Assembly: GCA_036244855.1 (NCBI GenBank)
Contig: BQKZ01000685.1
Location: 19,942 to 83,941 of the forward strand
Length of the DNA stretch: 64,000 bases
Direction: 5' to 3'
Source of the DNA: Temnopleurus reevesii
Taxonomy: Eukaryota; Echinodermata; Echinoidea; Temnopleuroida; Temnopleuridae
Shown here: one piece after another, positions 11,960-26,900 of the stretch
How positions within the stretch are numbered: the stretch's first letter is position 1
Layout: every line of letters begins with the position of its first letter
The notes under the pieces: generated by a model
Told to the model about the DNA's origin: nothing
Seen by the model: only the letters and a program-made list of their open reading frames with translations
Databases searched by the model: none
Program-made: the position numbers and the translations under genes

Positions 11960-14900
11960 TATGCAATTTATATAGCGCACGTATCCACTCTCATTGCTGA
12001 GTGCTCAAGGCGCTTTACATTATTCATCATTATTATTATTAAACTACATAATATATTAGTCAAAGTACATGTATTACAAACCTGAATCTGGTAGGACTAG
12101 TCTTCCGCCTCTAGACCCGACATGTCCCGTTGCTATGCTGTAATCTGAATGCATTGGAAGCCCTAGACCATTGCCCATTATTGTTCTGCCTGGATCCGAA
12201 TCACACATAGACTGTGGTTCCAGACTCTCTTCTGAAGAATGCCCCTGCAGCATGTAGTTTTCATCCGCCTCCTCCATGATGTAACCGTCATTATCCTCTA
12301 GGTCGCCATAGCAACGCGTCTGGCAGTATCGAGGATCCTGTGGGGGAGGCTCTGGGGGGTTCAGCGTGGCGTAGATATGCTTGTCTTGCCCCGGACCGAC
12401 GAGGGGGACATACGTGTGGCTTTTCGTAGGTGATAGCGATCGCGAGTGTGGATGCGAGTGCATGGATCCATTTGTCAATGAGTATTGTGATATATCTGAT
12501 GATCCTAAACATCCGAGCTGCGTGATTGTTCCTCCTTTCTTCGGTGAGAACTGGACAGTCAACTGATGCGGGAGCTTTCCACCGGTGAGATCCGGGTGAT
12601 GCGGATGCGTCGGCGTCCCGGACATCGGTATCTTCTCGTCATGGTTTGAGAGCGAGGTGTGGTTGGATCGTAGCGATGAATGCATGGTTTGCGTTGTGAT
12701 GTCTGGTGGTTGTGCTGTAAGCATAGCCAGGTTACAGTCATCTATTAGTGTTTGGGTTTGGTGGAGGGTTGCCATGGTAGCGGGGGAAGCAACGTACAGG
12801 TCAAATGGAAAGAAGACACAAAAAGAAGCAAACTGAAATCTTCATGCAAACAAAAATGCAAGCAACAGAATCGATCACAAGGCTTTGAAACAATACGAAT
12901 GATAATTTTTTTCAACAGAAATGCCACAAAAAAAGTTTTGAAAAAAAGAATAAAATTCCGATAGATCAACAATATTTTGTATATTCTGACAATTTTTTTT
13001 GGACTGTAACAAGTATTAATACTAATACAGGGTACTTCTAATGCGGCAGATTCCACTTGAATAATGCTCACAAATTACTTACATTTCAATTTTGCAAGTT
13101 CCAATGAACAAAGTGGACTTTAATGAAGGCAACAGAAATGATTGCAAAATGACAAACAAATACACATCAATATCTAATTGTTGTTTTTCACAAATACACA
13201 TAGAATGTAAAGTATTGAAAAATTTGGCACAAAGTTGCTAGCCTACTACAAATAATATTCACATAGAGCTGAAAAATCATTGAAGTTTGAAAGAAATACA
13301 TGCATTTTTATTGTCTAAAAATATTTATGTTTACTATGGCAATACAATTTTGTTGCCTGTTCAAAATGTCATGCTTATACTATAGAACCATGCTGTATTC
13401 TTTGAACAAAATTTAAACAGAAAATTATCAACATATTTACTCTGAAACACAAACAAAAATTTGGACAATCACAACATGAAACTCACAAATTATCACAATT
13501 AACAAAACTTGGCAAGTTCGAAGAAAAATGGCACATAAAGACAATTCAATATTCTAGAACATGATATGAGCTTGATGAATTTATGTGAGAAATTAATGTT
13601 TAAGGAAAAAAATGAATAGAGCATTTATGCAGAAACCCTGTAATAGTAATAATTTTCTTTGACAACATTCTAGATATACAATATTAATATAGTCATAAAT
13701 AAAAGCACAAAAAAGTACCATTATTTACTGACTACTTTTATGCAAAAAAGTAAAAATTAACAGAAATTCTAGGCACCGCCTTTCCCATGAGAGAGGGGGA
13801 GATGTCATGTTAACCACTACTGTGCAATGTACAAGGTGTGAAATTGTTTATTCTACAAGTAAGTATTCAAAAGGTGACAAACTCCGAAATCATATTTTGA
13901 AATGCTGAAAAATATTGAAAAATCTGCTGACAATTAGCTGGTAACTTGACAACAGCTTTATCCTTCCTACAACTATGATGGATGGATCATAAGATTGCAA
14001 TTAGCAAGTGGAAGATTACTCCATGAATCATAAAAAAACAATTGTAAAGTTTGGAAGTGAAAATGTGTTTTATCACCAGTGGAGATTGTGGTATAATTTG
14101 GAGTACTGCTGCTCTTTCTTTTGGTAACCAGATTAAAAATAAATAAGCTGTTAAATCATCATCAGGTTATTTATACCATTCTGACAAATATGATGCAATG
14201 ATGGATTGTGTGATTCCCTTTTCTAGATGGCAAAATTGAATATTTCGTCCGTTTTCACGAAGCAATGTTAGCCAATGAAACACTGACACAGCAACAATTC
14301 AAGGGGTATCCCATATCAAAACAAGTCGTATTTCTACAGATGTTTCAGTGGTATTACAACTGCATTTGTGCAACACTACCCTCAGGATACCGTCACTTCA
14401 TCTTAATTCTACAGAAGAATATGTTTCAGTGGCACTACAGCTGGATTCGAGCAACACTACCCTTTGGCTACCGTCACTTTGTGAAAACACGGATGATGAA
14501 ATTTAAAAGAAATGAAATGAAATGGAAAATGAAAATGAAATGAAAATGATTTGTCTCCTTACCAGTGGAGGTAGTGGTGTAGCTCGGTGTGCTACTCCTC
14601 TTTCTCTTAGTAACAAGGTAGATCGCTATGAAGAGGAAGACGAGTAGGAGGACGATGATGGCAAGGGAGATACCAATGTAGAGAGGAATCTGCTCCGAGA
14701 GGCCATTCTTGTTGCCAGCTAGACGTTGAATAAGAGTGATATAATTCATGAAAACATTTTTCTAAATTAGACCAACGAGTTATTCTGGGGCCCGTAACAT
14801 AGAAGAGATACAGTCACTTTTGCGATCATTCGCAAACTTTACTACATGATTTCATATAGACTTGCGATTGATATCATTCATACAAATGATTGGAAATCTT

Positions 14901-17900
14901 TATGTTATGGGGCCCCAAAGGATGAAAATAAGCAAAATAGTGCGGAATGAGAATTTGAATAGAAATGTGTATTACAGTTGTCACAAACACACACACACAC
15001 ACACACACACAAATTAAATCATTTAGTATTTGAAAGAATAACAAAAACTCTATCATGATTATAATGACTGGGTGCATTGTTTCTAGTATTATCTTAACGA
15101 GGGTGCTCCAATCTACAATCACAATGAACATGAGATATAATAATCAAAATATATCATTCCCATAAATATGATGCATCAAAATGTAATTACTTTTTTTATA
15201 TAGTAAATTGCAATGCGCCAGTTGCATACAATTTAAAAACATATGAAAATTTTGTGATTAATGCTAACTACCATGACAACGATGTGCTACAGCCAATCAG
15301 CATCAAGGATTCCACAGGACTTGCCAATAATGGAAAATTGTCATAATTTTAAACTTTATCCAAGAGGGTCCTAGTGATTGAGCATTTTTTTTAAAATTGT
15401 GTATGATATCATTATTTACATAATTTGGTTATTTGACAAATGTTGACCATGATATACTCGTAAACCTCCTTATGAGCATGGGCATGAAACTTGTTTAAAA
15501 CAATTATATAATTATCTTAAAGAATTATAATAATTTCATTTAAGATTATCTATTGCTTTCATGTCTCTAATTCCGAATACTGACAGAGTATTTCAGTGGA
15601 TCATTTCATAAGAGCAAAGTGCTTTTTTACTTCCCTCTTCAAAAGTGAAAGAGAGCCCTCTGTTGGTGAGAAACATACACTTTTTGTAGAAGATTAGCGA
15701 AAGCTTCAAAATGATTATCTCTATTTAATAAAACTTTAAGAAATGGGCAAGACATAAATGCAAATATAAATTTGGCAACATTCAAAGCTGGATGAGTAAA
15801 GCAATTAGGTTATTTCAATGAGTTAATAAACATGGCAACAATGATGAAATAGACAAATACCTAATCAAAATAAGCTGAGGTATAATTGTGGTGGATGAAA
15901 TCAGTTAAAATCATATTAAATTCTTTTAAGCATGAGAAGTGTAAAATCATACAGATACATGTATCCTTACATACATTGGTTTTTCAGCTAATGAAATGCA
16001 AAGCCTTTTAAGCCTAATAAGTTAAAATTAGAAATAAAAGGAAAGTCCATCATAGAAATCTGAAAGACAACGTGCTTTGGACCAGAAAATTACATCTTTG
16101 TAAAAACTGTAAATTAGGAAATCTGTATAGTATCCTTTTAGGAGTCTTTTCTACTTTGCTCGTTATTATCAAATATTCCGTTCAAATGTTTACCCAATGA
16201 AGAACAGGCAACAATCATTCTTCATATATATTCAGGTTTGAAAAAAAAAGAACTATAGAAAGAAAGAACTCTTAGAAAAATTATTAAACATATTTCTGCA
16301 CTCAACCCAGGTGGGGTAAATGGGTACCTGGCAGGAATATTCATTCCTTGAAATGCCAAAATCCAAAGCAAATATTTCTTCTGAAGTTTACAAATACAAT
16401 ATAACAAATTTTCTTCCTAAATCCGATTGTCCCTTACTTCTGTCCTCTTCAAACTTTGCACCTATTAACCTATTGAGTACTGAATAATGTAAGTCCAATA
16501 GACTTTGCCTAGGGTCTACCAAGTTCTAGTAAATAATACATTAAGATGAACTTTCCTTTCAAGATCAAGGAATAGAAAAAAGAAAATAATAGTCACACGC
16601 TCTCACCATCGGGGTTTTGAGATGGAGTGTCTGCGGCACTGGGGGATATCAATCCAGGAGCTTCTACTACTGAAATCATATATGGAAAACAAATAGTTTT
16701 CAATGAGTAAGGATAAATGATATCAAAAAACAAATCAATTGAAATCATGCAGACTTGCAATATGTAGCATTCATTTGTATATTGTTTTCTTGCTTTTTAA
16801 AGCAGATCTATATTCTCCATTCTGTTATTTCCTTTCCCGCTCTGTAAGCGCATATGGACATGCCATGGCAATGTGTTATGCGCTATATAAGAACTAAAAA
16901 TTATCATCATTATTATTTTCTTTTAATTTTTGTGGAGTGAGTTGTTCCAACAAAATAGTTCATCTACAAGTTTGTAACCCCCTTACAACAAACACAACCC
17001 AAAGCTTTAGTTTCTTCATGATTAATATGCCGAGTGGCCTGTTTATGATAGAAATGTTCCTACATGTACATTCAAATGAATACTACAGGATTGCAAAATA
17101 AAACAATATCTTTAAACAACTGATTGATCTTTTTCTGCTGGATTGGGGAAAAACATGGTTAAACAAATAAAATTGAGAGAAAATGTTAATTCGAAGTCAC
17201 GAGGGGTACATAAAACAATGAATGCGTGGGGTGTTCCTGTGGGGGGGGGGGATGGGTATAGGAGTAGTGCATGACAGATGGGGTGGTTTTTTTTTTTATT
17301 TTTGGAGGGGGGGGGGGTCGGGTTGTGGCAAAAGAATGCTCAGATTAAACAAGGAAATTCATTTAACAAGTAATAATTCTTGACCAAAGAGGCAAAACAG
17401 AAGATTTGGCTATCTTACAATCACAAATCATGGGATTGATATAAATCTATATTTAAATGTCTTCATAGTTCAATACTTATAGAGTATACCCAGACAAAAA
17501 CATCTTCAAGTACACAAATATAATTTCCTCTTGTTTGCACTTGAATTTCATAAAAAATCTTCAAATTAAATTAGGGATCCCATAACCTCTGGCTTTGCAT
17601 CCTTCTGCAAATACTCATTTATCATATCTTGGAAAAAATCATCCAATTTATCTTTTAATGCATTCCAAAACTTGCCAATAATGGGCAAAGTGTATGAGGT
17701 CAGATTCCTAATGTACACTTCATTTTTCAATCTCACAAAACAGGTACAAATTTTCGATCTACATATAGATTAATCACCAACTTCAAGAATTTCTCATTGT
17801 TGCGACTCTTAATGGACAAACAGAAATACACCTGACGTGATCTCTTTTAAACATTTAACAATGTCAAAGATATTTAATCAAAATAGATCTCTCTCTATAA

Positions 17901-20900
17901 TGGAGAGGTGTGTACTTTTGGGACATCTGTTAATCAATTTGTAACTGTGATAACCCATTACATGATCTAGATTAAAGAGGTCATGTTTGATTTCTGTGTA
18001 AATCTAATTTCATAATGCATTTATTCAGTTATTTAAGAAGAAGTTTGACCTAAAAACATCCCAATTTATCAATATGACTAATGGTAGAAGACAATGCTAC
18101 TCAGGTAATACTGTACTTTCCTTGTCGAGAAAGAAATAGACTGTTAAATTAAAACTTTGGAAAGGATGTTTTCATATTTATAAATAAATTAATTTGTTTG
18201 TCTCAAAGCTATATGATAAATAAGTTTTAAAGAACGAAGAGAGAGAAAGAGGGAGAGAGGGGGGAGGGGGGGGGTAAAAGAACCGAAACTTTAAAAAAAA
18301 TATTTATTTATAACAAATTCATTGCTTCGTTGAAACGGATATATTATTAGTGCAACACGTATGCCTTCTCAAATTCTTTCTTTCTTTTTTGTTGTTGTTT
18401 CTTTATTCTCTTTCTCTATCTCTCTCTCTGTATCTTTCTCTCGCTTTCTCTTTCATCATCCCAATTGCGGGTAATGCTACTTGGTATTAAATGCTGTCAT
18501 ATTTTTCATGCCATCTGTCAAATGGTAGAATTGCTACATAAGGATGAGCCCATGACAGTATACAGACACATCAGCCATCTGTTAAATCCAACTACATGAT
18601 ATCAAACTAAACTTTTAATTATTGAAATTAAATTGATGGCTGAAATCAAATGTTTGTGCAAGCCCTCTTTTACATTGACAAAGAATTTGAATGAATCTGG
18701 AGATAGGCAATATGCACATGAGCATCTGTTCCTATAAAGCCTGTCTGTCAGGCAGAACATTCTATATATCCACCTCTAGAATTAAATGATGTTTTTTTAA
18801 ATTTAATTTCTCTCTATTTTGGAGGGGGCGGGGGTAATGGTGTTGTTGCTTTGAAAGCGTACATTTAATTGTAATTGAGATATCTTTTAAATTTGTTCAG
18901 AAAAATATCTCTATCATGATGAAATGTCTCTTCCTCAAATACTATTTTTTCTTTAATTTAGCATTGAGCATCTTTGCTCATAAAAGGTTTTAGATTTAAA
19001 CAAATTTTTGCCCTAAACAGGACTTAAAATAAGATAATTTTGAAATATTGTATTACCTGAAAACCTTGCAGGGGTATTATTTACCCCAATTTTGTTACCA
19101 TAGCTTCATAAATATTTTCACTAATTAGAATGCCCAACGAGTTTTGAAAAATAATCTTTCAAAACAAGAAGATAAGAACTCGCTTAAATTCAGTGAATTT
19201 GCTAACAAATTATGTTCGCTGTAATATCAGCTTTTACATAAATCAAACTATAAAATTCAACAAAAATACCAAGAAAAAGTGATAGAAGGATAGAACGAGA
19301 TACGAAGGAAGAGGAGGCGGAAAGAGAGAAAAATAGAAAGTTAGATGATACAAAGACTCTAGAACGCTGATGAAGATGTGAAGAGCAGATGGTGGGAGAT
19401 TTCATCCACACATCATCTTCTGATGCCAGCCCTTGGATAAAAAAACATTCCAATCATGTTTCCACTTTACTCAAAACTTTCAAGTTGAAATCTAAAACAA
19501 ATGTTAGATAGCTACTTTGAAAAGTTTGATGACCACAGATAATACATGACGGAGGCGGATAATAGTTCTAGTCTTCAAAGGAGACTGCCTTCGAAGTAAA
19601 ATCTGGATTTTTTCAGAATAAAGATGATTATGAAACATATTACATGTACGATCAATTAATTGACCAAAGCTGATAAAGTGTTTTGATTTGAGGTTGCCAA
19701 TTATTCATTGCTAATCCATGGGAAATTTAAATAGCCTCATAATGTGTTGCTAGAAAGTGGCGATTGATCACAAGTTGTTGATTGGCACATGCTTATTAAA
19801 ATAATTGTTTAATGAACGTCTTGTTCGAAGTGCAAACTGTGCGCAAATGGAAATGAATGTTTTAACTTGCAACCGTTATATAGCTGACAATCAGTCACAA
19901 CTTTCTAGCAACGACCCCTAAAACATTCTGCAAAAAATAAAATGAATTTGAATACATTTTCACCACTTCAAAATGGCTGTTTTGAAGACATCTACACACA
20001 AGGAAAACAGTAACCATGTAAAGACTACAGCCTACATGACGATGATAACATTTAATAGGAAATTAGGAATAGATTGAACCAATTCTCTTGCCTAAATAGA
20101 TCTTTGTTTGGCTATGATCATGTGGAGTTGATTTGTTGCGCTGGCGTAAATATATTAACCTTTTCTACAACTAGGTTCTGCACATTGATTGATGTTAATC
20201 ATTAGGTATGTGTCAATTCCCTGTCAGTAGTATGTATGTTGGAGGTACATGAATGATGTATTGGGCTAGGCCTCATCAACACTTTTGTCAATATGTGTAA
20301 GGTCACAAAAACATTGTGAGAACTGGGACATTAATGTTAAAAGTTCATGTCCTGCTGTTTATTTATACTGTAAATGCTTAACTGGGTTATTTGTTTGATG
20401 AACATTTTTTCACAACTATAATGTTAATAACAGATAAACAATATGCTTCATTTACGAATGCACATACACATAGACAAGCTCAAAATCTGAAATTAATAAC
20501 GGTGGACTTGTTGATATCATAGTATAAAACATAGCCTGTCATATGATTATAAAAGCATTACAGTTATTACAACTTTTACTACATCACCATGGCAACCATC
20601 ATTATCACCCATTAACATGATCATCACGAATATCACTGAAAACACTACACTCATTTCATCAATCCTAATGCTAAGGCCCACCCCAAAGTGTCTGGTTGCC
20701 TGCAACCAACAGACCTTCTGAAAATGGCCTAACTTGAACTTATTTATCTATTTATTGATGTATTTCTTATCTATCTTTCTATTTTCTTCTCTGTTCACTC
20801 AAATTAGAAAATATCATGTTAGAATAAGAAATGAACATGTGAAATACGACATGGAAATTTAATTTCAGATATTATTTAGCTTTTCACTCCCTTCTTTTCC

Positions 20901-23900
20901 CTAATGGATTGTGCTAAAAATAAATTTTAACAATCTGACCAACCAATGCTGCTTTTCAAAACTGACATTGGAAGGCAACAAAACGACTTTCTTTTTTAGC
21001 TTGGCTACCAGACTGTAGTGTATACAGCTTCATTTTTGGAAATCATGTAATACTTCAAGATAACTACCATGAATGAGTCCACAATCATCCAAAATGAAAC
21101 AGCTTTTAACTGCCATGCAATGTCGTAGTTAATTTGACCAGACTGGAGTCTTTCAACAAGAAGATTGTGATTTAAAATCTATGTCACGGAATCAATTTCT
21201 TTCAGCGATGAATTAATTTACACTATACTTCACTCAACCCAGGTGAGGTGAAAGGACATCGGAAAAGTAAAAACAAAAGAAATGCACTGAATATGATAAA
21301 GCCCTTCTAAAGCTAGGATATAATTTACAGGATGCTTAAAAAACATGATTTATATAAAAAATTAGTATGGAAGCCTCAACCAATATACATTCTTTATTCA
21401 CAAGCAATTAATACTTTACCCAACTGGCGTCAACGGTCAAAATATTGTTCTCATTTACCACATAAGATACTAACCATCTAATACGATCCTCACTAACAGC
21501 TATAATACCATGCTTAACTTACACCCGCACTGACATCAGATGGACAGGGCCTTAAACAAGATGTCAATTCAAAGATGATGGCAAGATCAAACACCCTTTT
21601 CTCACAAACAAAATTTGGCTTAGCTCTGTACTACAGCATTCAGCGTCAAAGACCGTTCTAGGTTAAGCTTAGCCCATTTTCTTTTCTCATGGAGTTTTAG
21701 GAAAGTGGAACAACCCTGCATTTAGCCCAGGACTAGTTGGCACTGTAAAACAGTAGGGCTTTCCTGTGGTACTAAGCATTTTAACCCAAGGTTAAGGATT
21801 GCTGTGAGAAAAGAAAGCCCTAGGATATGCCAAGATCAGTAATCCTAAATGCAATATAATTACAAAGCATCTTCGTCCCTAAATAAGTATCAACATCTCT
21901 TGTCCAAATCAGAAACAAGTACTAATGAGCTTCCACCTGAGACTACCTTTGGTCTGAAAAAAGCAAGTTTGATGTGAGAAAAGCTGGAACTCTCCTAAGC
22001 AGGATTCCCCATGAAAAATTTGACCAGGTTGGCAAACGAAAATTATCAAAGGAATTGGGGATAGTACAGCATTTGAATGAAAAACATGATTGAAAATATT
22101 TCCAAAAAATAAAGTGGGCCATGTACAATAGACTTGAATGCTGTATATTGAACTGTGCGGACTTAACCATCACAAGTTGGTTCCAATTTGAATAGCAATA
22201 CAAAGGACCATTGAATTGGCGATCAACTTAATTTTTCAGAAATAGATTATATCGTGTTGGAAGTCTTGGGTTAAGAAACCAGAGTGAGAAAAGGGTTCAA
22301 GAGGAAGTTGAAACCCAATCTTGTGGGTCGGATGAACTTGGCAGGGATTGTCACATGAACGATACAGTGACGGACTGTCAAAATACTCTATTCCTAGCCC
22401 CTGTATAAATATTATCTCTGTCTATAATGGCCGTTAGTCTAGGGGGTCAATCAATGGGTCCGTGCATAGATCAGTGTGATTTTCTGCATTTTGGGTGAAC
22501 TAATAGTGATGAATTAGGCCTAAAGATCATGTATTTTTCTTCTTAATCCATCTCTTGTTCTTTCTATCCAGTTATTTCTTCAAATCTCTTTCTTATTTCT
22601 TCCTAATTTCTACCTAATTATCTTAATATGCACCTATTTTATTATTCCTGGACCATTCATTGCTTTTTTTTTCTGAAAGAGAGGCTTCAAGATTAGCTTA
22701 ATTGATACATATTACAAGAGCAAAACTAAATGGTCATTTACAATTTCAATTTGATGTAGCAGGTCTGTAACATAGATCTCACAAAACCTATAATTAAAAA
22801 GAAACACCAACATACCCACATTTTCAGTATAATATCTTTGGCAACCTAGTTCTTTGTTACTTGTTATTTTTTTCTCCACATATTACCCAATTTCATATTC
22901 TACTGCCTTTAGATTGAATTTAGCTAAAAAGTAAGCCTCTAAATGCCTCAATAGTCTTATCCCTGATGATTTTAGATGCCTTAGATGACATTATCACATG
23001 ATCCCACCATAAAATTCATGATTTAAAATCAATCATAATCATCTTTAACTTATCACAAAGTTTCATGTTCTATATACATGCCTTTGGATTGAATGTAGCG
23101 TGCAAGCCTCTTAGCACCTCCAAAGCCTCACACTAGATGATTTAAGATGTCTTTAGATGCCTTAGCTGACATTAAAGCCCAATCCCATAAAAAAATTGGT
23201 GATTTTTAAAAAAACAATCTACGATCTTCAACTTATCACAAAGTTTCATGTTCTACATGCCTTTGGATTAAATGTAGCGAGTAAGCCTCAACGCCTCATG
23301 GCCTCATCCTGAATGCCTCTAGATGTCTTTAGATGCCTTAGCTGACATTATGACCCGATCCCATCACAAATAAACATTCCCAAGCATAGCCTAGATGACA
23401 AGGAGGTCTCTATTAGATGTCATTAAAGACATATCATATCAGGCTCAAACTCCTGACCTCCGTAAGTCATTAAACAACCATCGTCAAGTGATACGCTAGG
23501 CAGGTCTATGTCTGTATCTACAAAAGTCTTCTACACTGATGCAATTCTTTGTGAGTAGGCAAAAATGCATTGTAGAATGCATCCGAGTAAACACAACTTG
23601 GAATAATTATAATAATAACAATAATGATAATAATAATAACAATAAAAAATAACAACAACAATAATAACAATAATCGATGCAATTCATATAACTCACGCAT
23701 CCACTGTGCGGAGTGCTCAAGGCGATTTGCATTATTATTACCCTGGCTTTAGCCTGGCGTACACCAGCGCACATGGCATTTTAAGGAATAAGTATTCCCG
23801 CCAGGTACCTCACCTGGGTTGAGTGCAGCACTATGTGGATGAATTTCTTGCGCAAAGGAATTTAATGCCACGAGTGGGATTCCAACCTACGACCATCTAG

Positions 23901-26900
23901 TTGAAAGGCGAGAGTCAGAACCACCACACCATTTAGCCCAATACGTTTTATAAACTTTAAACAAAACAGATATATCGTTGAGACAGAAGAAAGCAATCTG
24001 TTGATTCAAAGAAACGGATTGTTTCCTCTTGTAACTAAAACTTCTTTGCAGCAGCTTTTATGATGAGCAAATGGGAGAAAACTTTGCGCATTTCATTATG
24101 TGGGCTTGCTAAAGAATCTGCATTTCTTCTTTGTCTTAGGGGTGTGAGAGGAGAAAGGCCCTCTTTTTTTGGGGGGGGGGGGAATCAACTCCTGCTTCCC
24201 TCAATTTGACTCATGTATTTATGCCTTTATGAAACAAGAACGTCTGAGAATTTTTTCATATCATTTGAAAAATTAATCATACGATACATGGAAGTGTTGT
24301 GGAGTAGTGGTTCTGACCCTCAACTAGAAGGTCTGCGGTTCCAATCCTACCCATGGCATTAATTTCCTTTTGCACGAAACTTATCCGCACTGTACTGCAC
24401 TCAACCCAGGTGAAAATGTGTACCGCGTAGTACTTCATTCCTTGAAATGCTCAAGTGCCTTAATGGCTGGCTCGGCAGTCATAGCCAGGGTAATAATATT
24501 GTACCTATATTATCAAGCGCAGTAGAATATATGCATATATAAATCGCGCTATATGAATGGACCTATCATAAAACCATCTCTTATGAGCCAATATTTCTGT
24601 AGGTAGCTAAATGAGATAGCCAACCTATCTTTCCACAAAGTCCTAGGGCTTTACTCTGTCTCACCTCATGTAAACAAATACATTCCCATCGCAACATGAA
24701 CGATTGAGATACATTCCTTCAAAGCTCAAAATAATCTTTGCAAGAGGCAAACCTAAACAGCACCATTGATGTACATGACTTTATATGAGTGTGTTTAAAA
24801 GGGAAACTCTAATACCCCATTCATATTGGGCTCAAACACCGCTACAGTCGCGGGACAGTCCCGCGACTGTAGCGGAGTTGGCTTCAGTATGAATGCTCCA
24901 GACCCGCTACAAACTATCCCGGGATAACACCGCTCCGCTATAACTCCGCAACAAATTGTCTCGCTCAAACCCTAGTAATAGCACCGAGACAGTCCCGGGA
25001 CAGAAGCGAGATGCCTTCAGTATGAATACACTCCGCTATAACTCCGCGATAAAGCACGTGGGGTTTGTTTACTTTGAATGTTCGCCCGCAATCGGGTATA
25101 CATGAAATACAAATAAAGCAGCTTATGGATGTAAATTAATTTCATTATTATTTAAATATTATATTTTACAGAAATGAAATATTTTCATACATTTTTTGGG
25201 TTTTTTTTTCAAAAATTATTATTTTTTTCAAATAATAAAAAAGGAAATACTGATCGAGGATCAAGCCAACACGTGTTTTGTTACGGAGGTCGTAAAAATC
25301 ACCCGCCGCAGTATGAATGGGTACATGATATTTATCCCGCGGCAGAAGCGGGATAACTTTTCCACTGTGAACGCATTTATAGCGGGTTTATAGCGGTGTT
25401 GCTTTCCCGCGACAGCAGCGGGATAAATTTGAAAACCAATATGAATAGGGTATAATTGGTCTGGATAAAAGCTGATGCATGCCATGTCATACTTTTTCCA
25501 CATGCCCTAATATTTCTAATAATTTTAGCTTACTCAACAGTTGAATTAAATAACCTTTTCTTAAACAGCAGGATAATTTAGTACAAGAGTTCATGTAAAA
25601 AGCAATAAACACTCATTCCAGGGAGCGCTGTGATCGAATCAACATTGACAGCGGACATCGAAGCCGATTTCCATGCTCATCAAGACTGAATTAATCTCCT
25701 TTTTCTCACAGATATGAGGCCATGACTCAGGCAGTTAAAACAAATTTCACAATTATCTTCCCATATGGTAAACCAACTACATGAAACTACTCATCTTTTA
25801 CAAGGAAAATATGGGTGTAATTCTTCGATCATTTCTCATGCCTCAAGAACAGTTCAATGTTCCCGTCTTTTGAAAGGAAGTTATGACTCATGATTTTTTT
25901 TTAATTTCTGATTCATTTATAGATATCACTAAACCAACAATGAGTTGAATTGTAGGATTTATGGAACATAATCATATAGACCCATTGGCAAAGTTATTTT
26001 TTGTGGTTTTCTAAAGAACAGAATGCAGAGGTCGATAGTGAAGGTATAAAAAGCAGTATACTTCCTAACTGATCAAAGGTGCAGACGCCATCTCTAACGA
26101 CAAGAGCGGATTTAACAAACGTCGGCAATATGTATGATTACAGAGACTTTGAGATTTATGTTATTCTAGTAAGGTAAACACTATGAGCTAGGTGATTTTG
26201 CTCTATTCCATGATATTTTCTACAAATAGGTGTATTATGTAAAAATTATGAATACATTTTGGGTATGGCTCAAGAGGAAACTCTCCCAAAGATGGCGATG
26301 GAAAATGAAGGGAAAAGAAGGAAAAGAAGGAAAAGAAGGAAAAGGGAATCATAAAATTGTGACAGAATTGTTACAAATTTGCAGTTTATTTCATATTGTA
26401 TCATTAGGATATTGACGTAAATTATAAAAACTGCTGATCTTATGTGCCGGTATGAATATATTAGAGTAAAAAGATAACCATATACAGTAAATACATGAAA
26501 AAAGAATGAGAATGTGAAAGAAAAAAGGAGATGAAGAAACATTATGTTTAATAAAATAGAAGAACAGTATTTCAAAGAAAATGGAAAAAGAAATAAAGCA
26601 ATATGAGGGAAAAGAAGTGTTGAGATTTGAACTTCTCAAAAATAGTAAGAGATCTGATAAAGAAGAGAGGCCTTAGAAAGAAGTTAAATGAATTTCCAAC
26701 TTTCCTGATGGAGACAGGCAACTAAGAGTCAAAATGAAAAGACAAGACATACACATTTTATCCGACCATTAATCGAAAGTATTCCTTGCGACAGGAACTT
26801 ATGGAATATGAATTACACAATTAGAAAGAACATTTCAGAGAAAAACATAATTTCCCTCTCGAACATGAGTGAGTGTAATATAAAAAGACAGGAATCATTA

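Larger units (their letters stand above)
9771..12081 (-). other. Short introns among the UPA and ZU5 exons
   Basis: Intron spans 9771-10354, 10592-11175 and 11445-12081. They are AT-rich. The only feature seen is a SINE tail with an AAT repeat at about 11930-12052. No additional exon is needed, because reading phases of neighbouring coding exons already agree. Confidence 0.8.
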
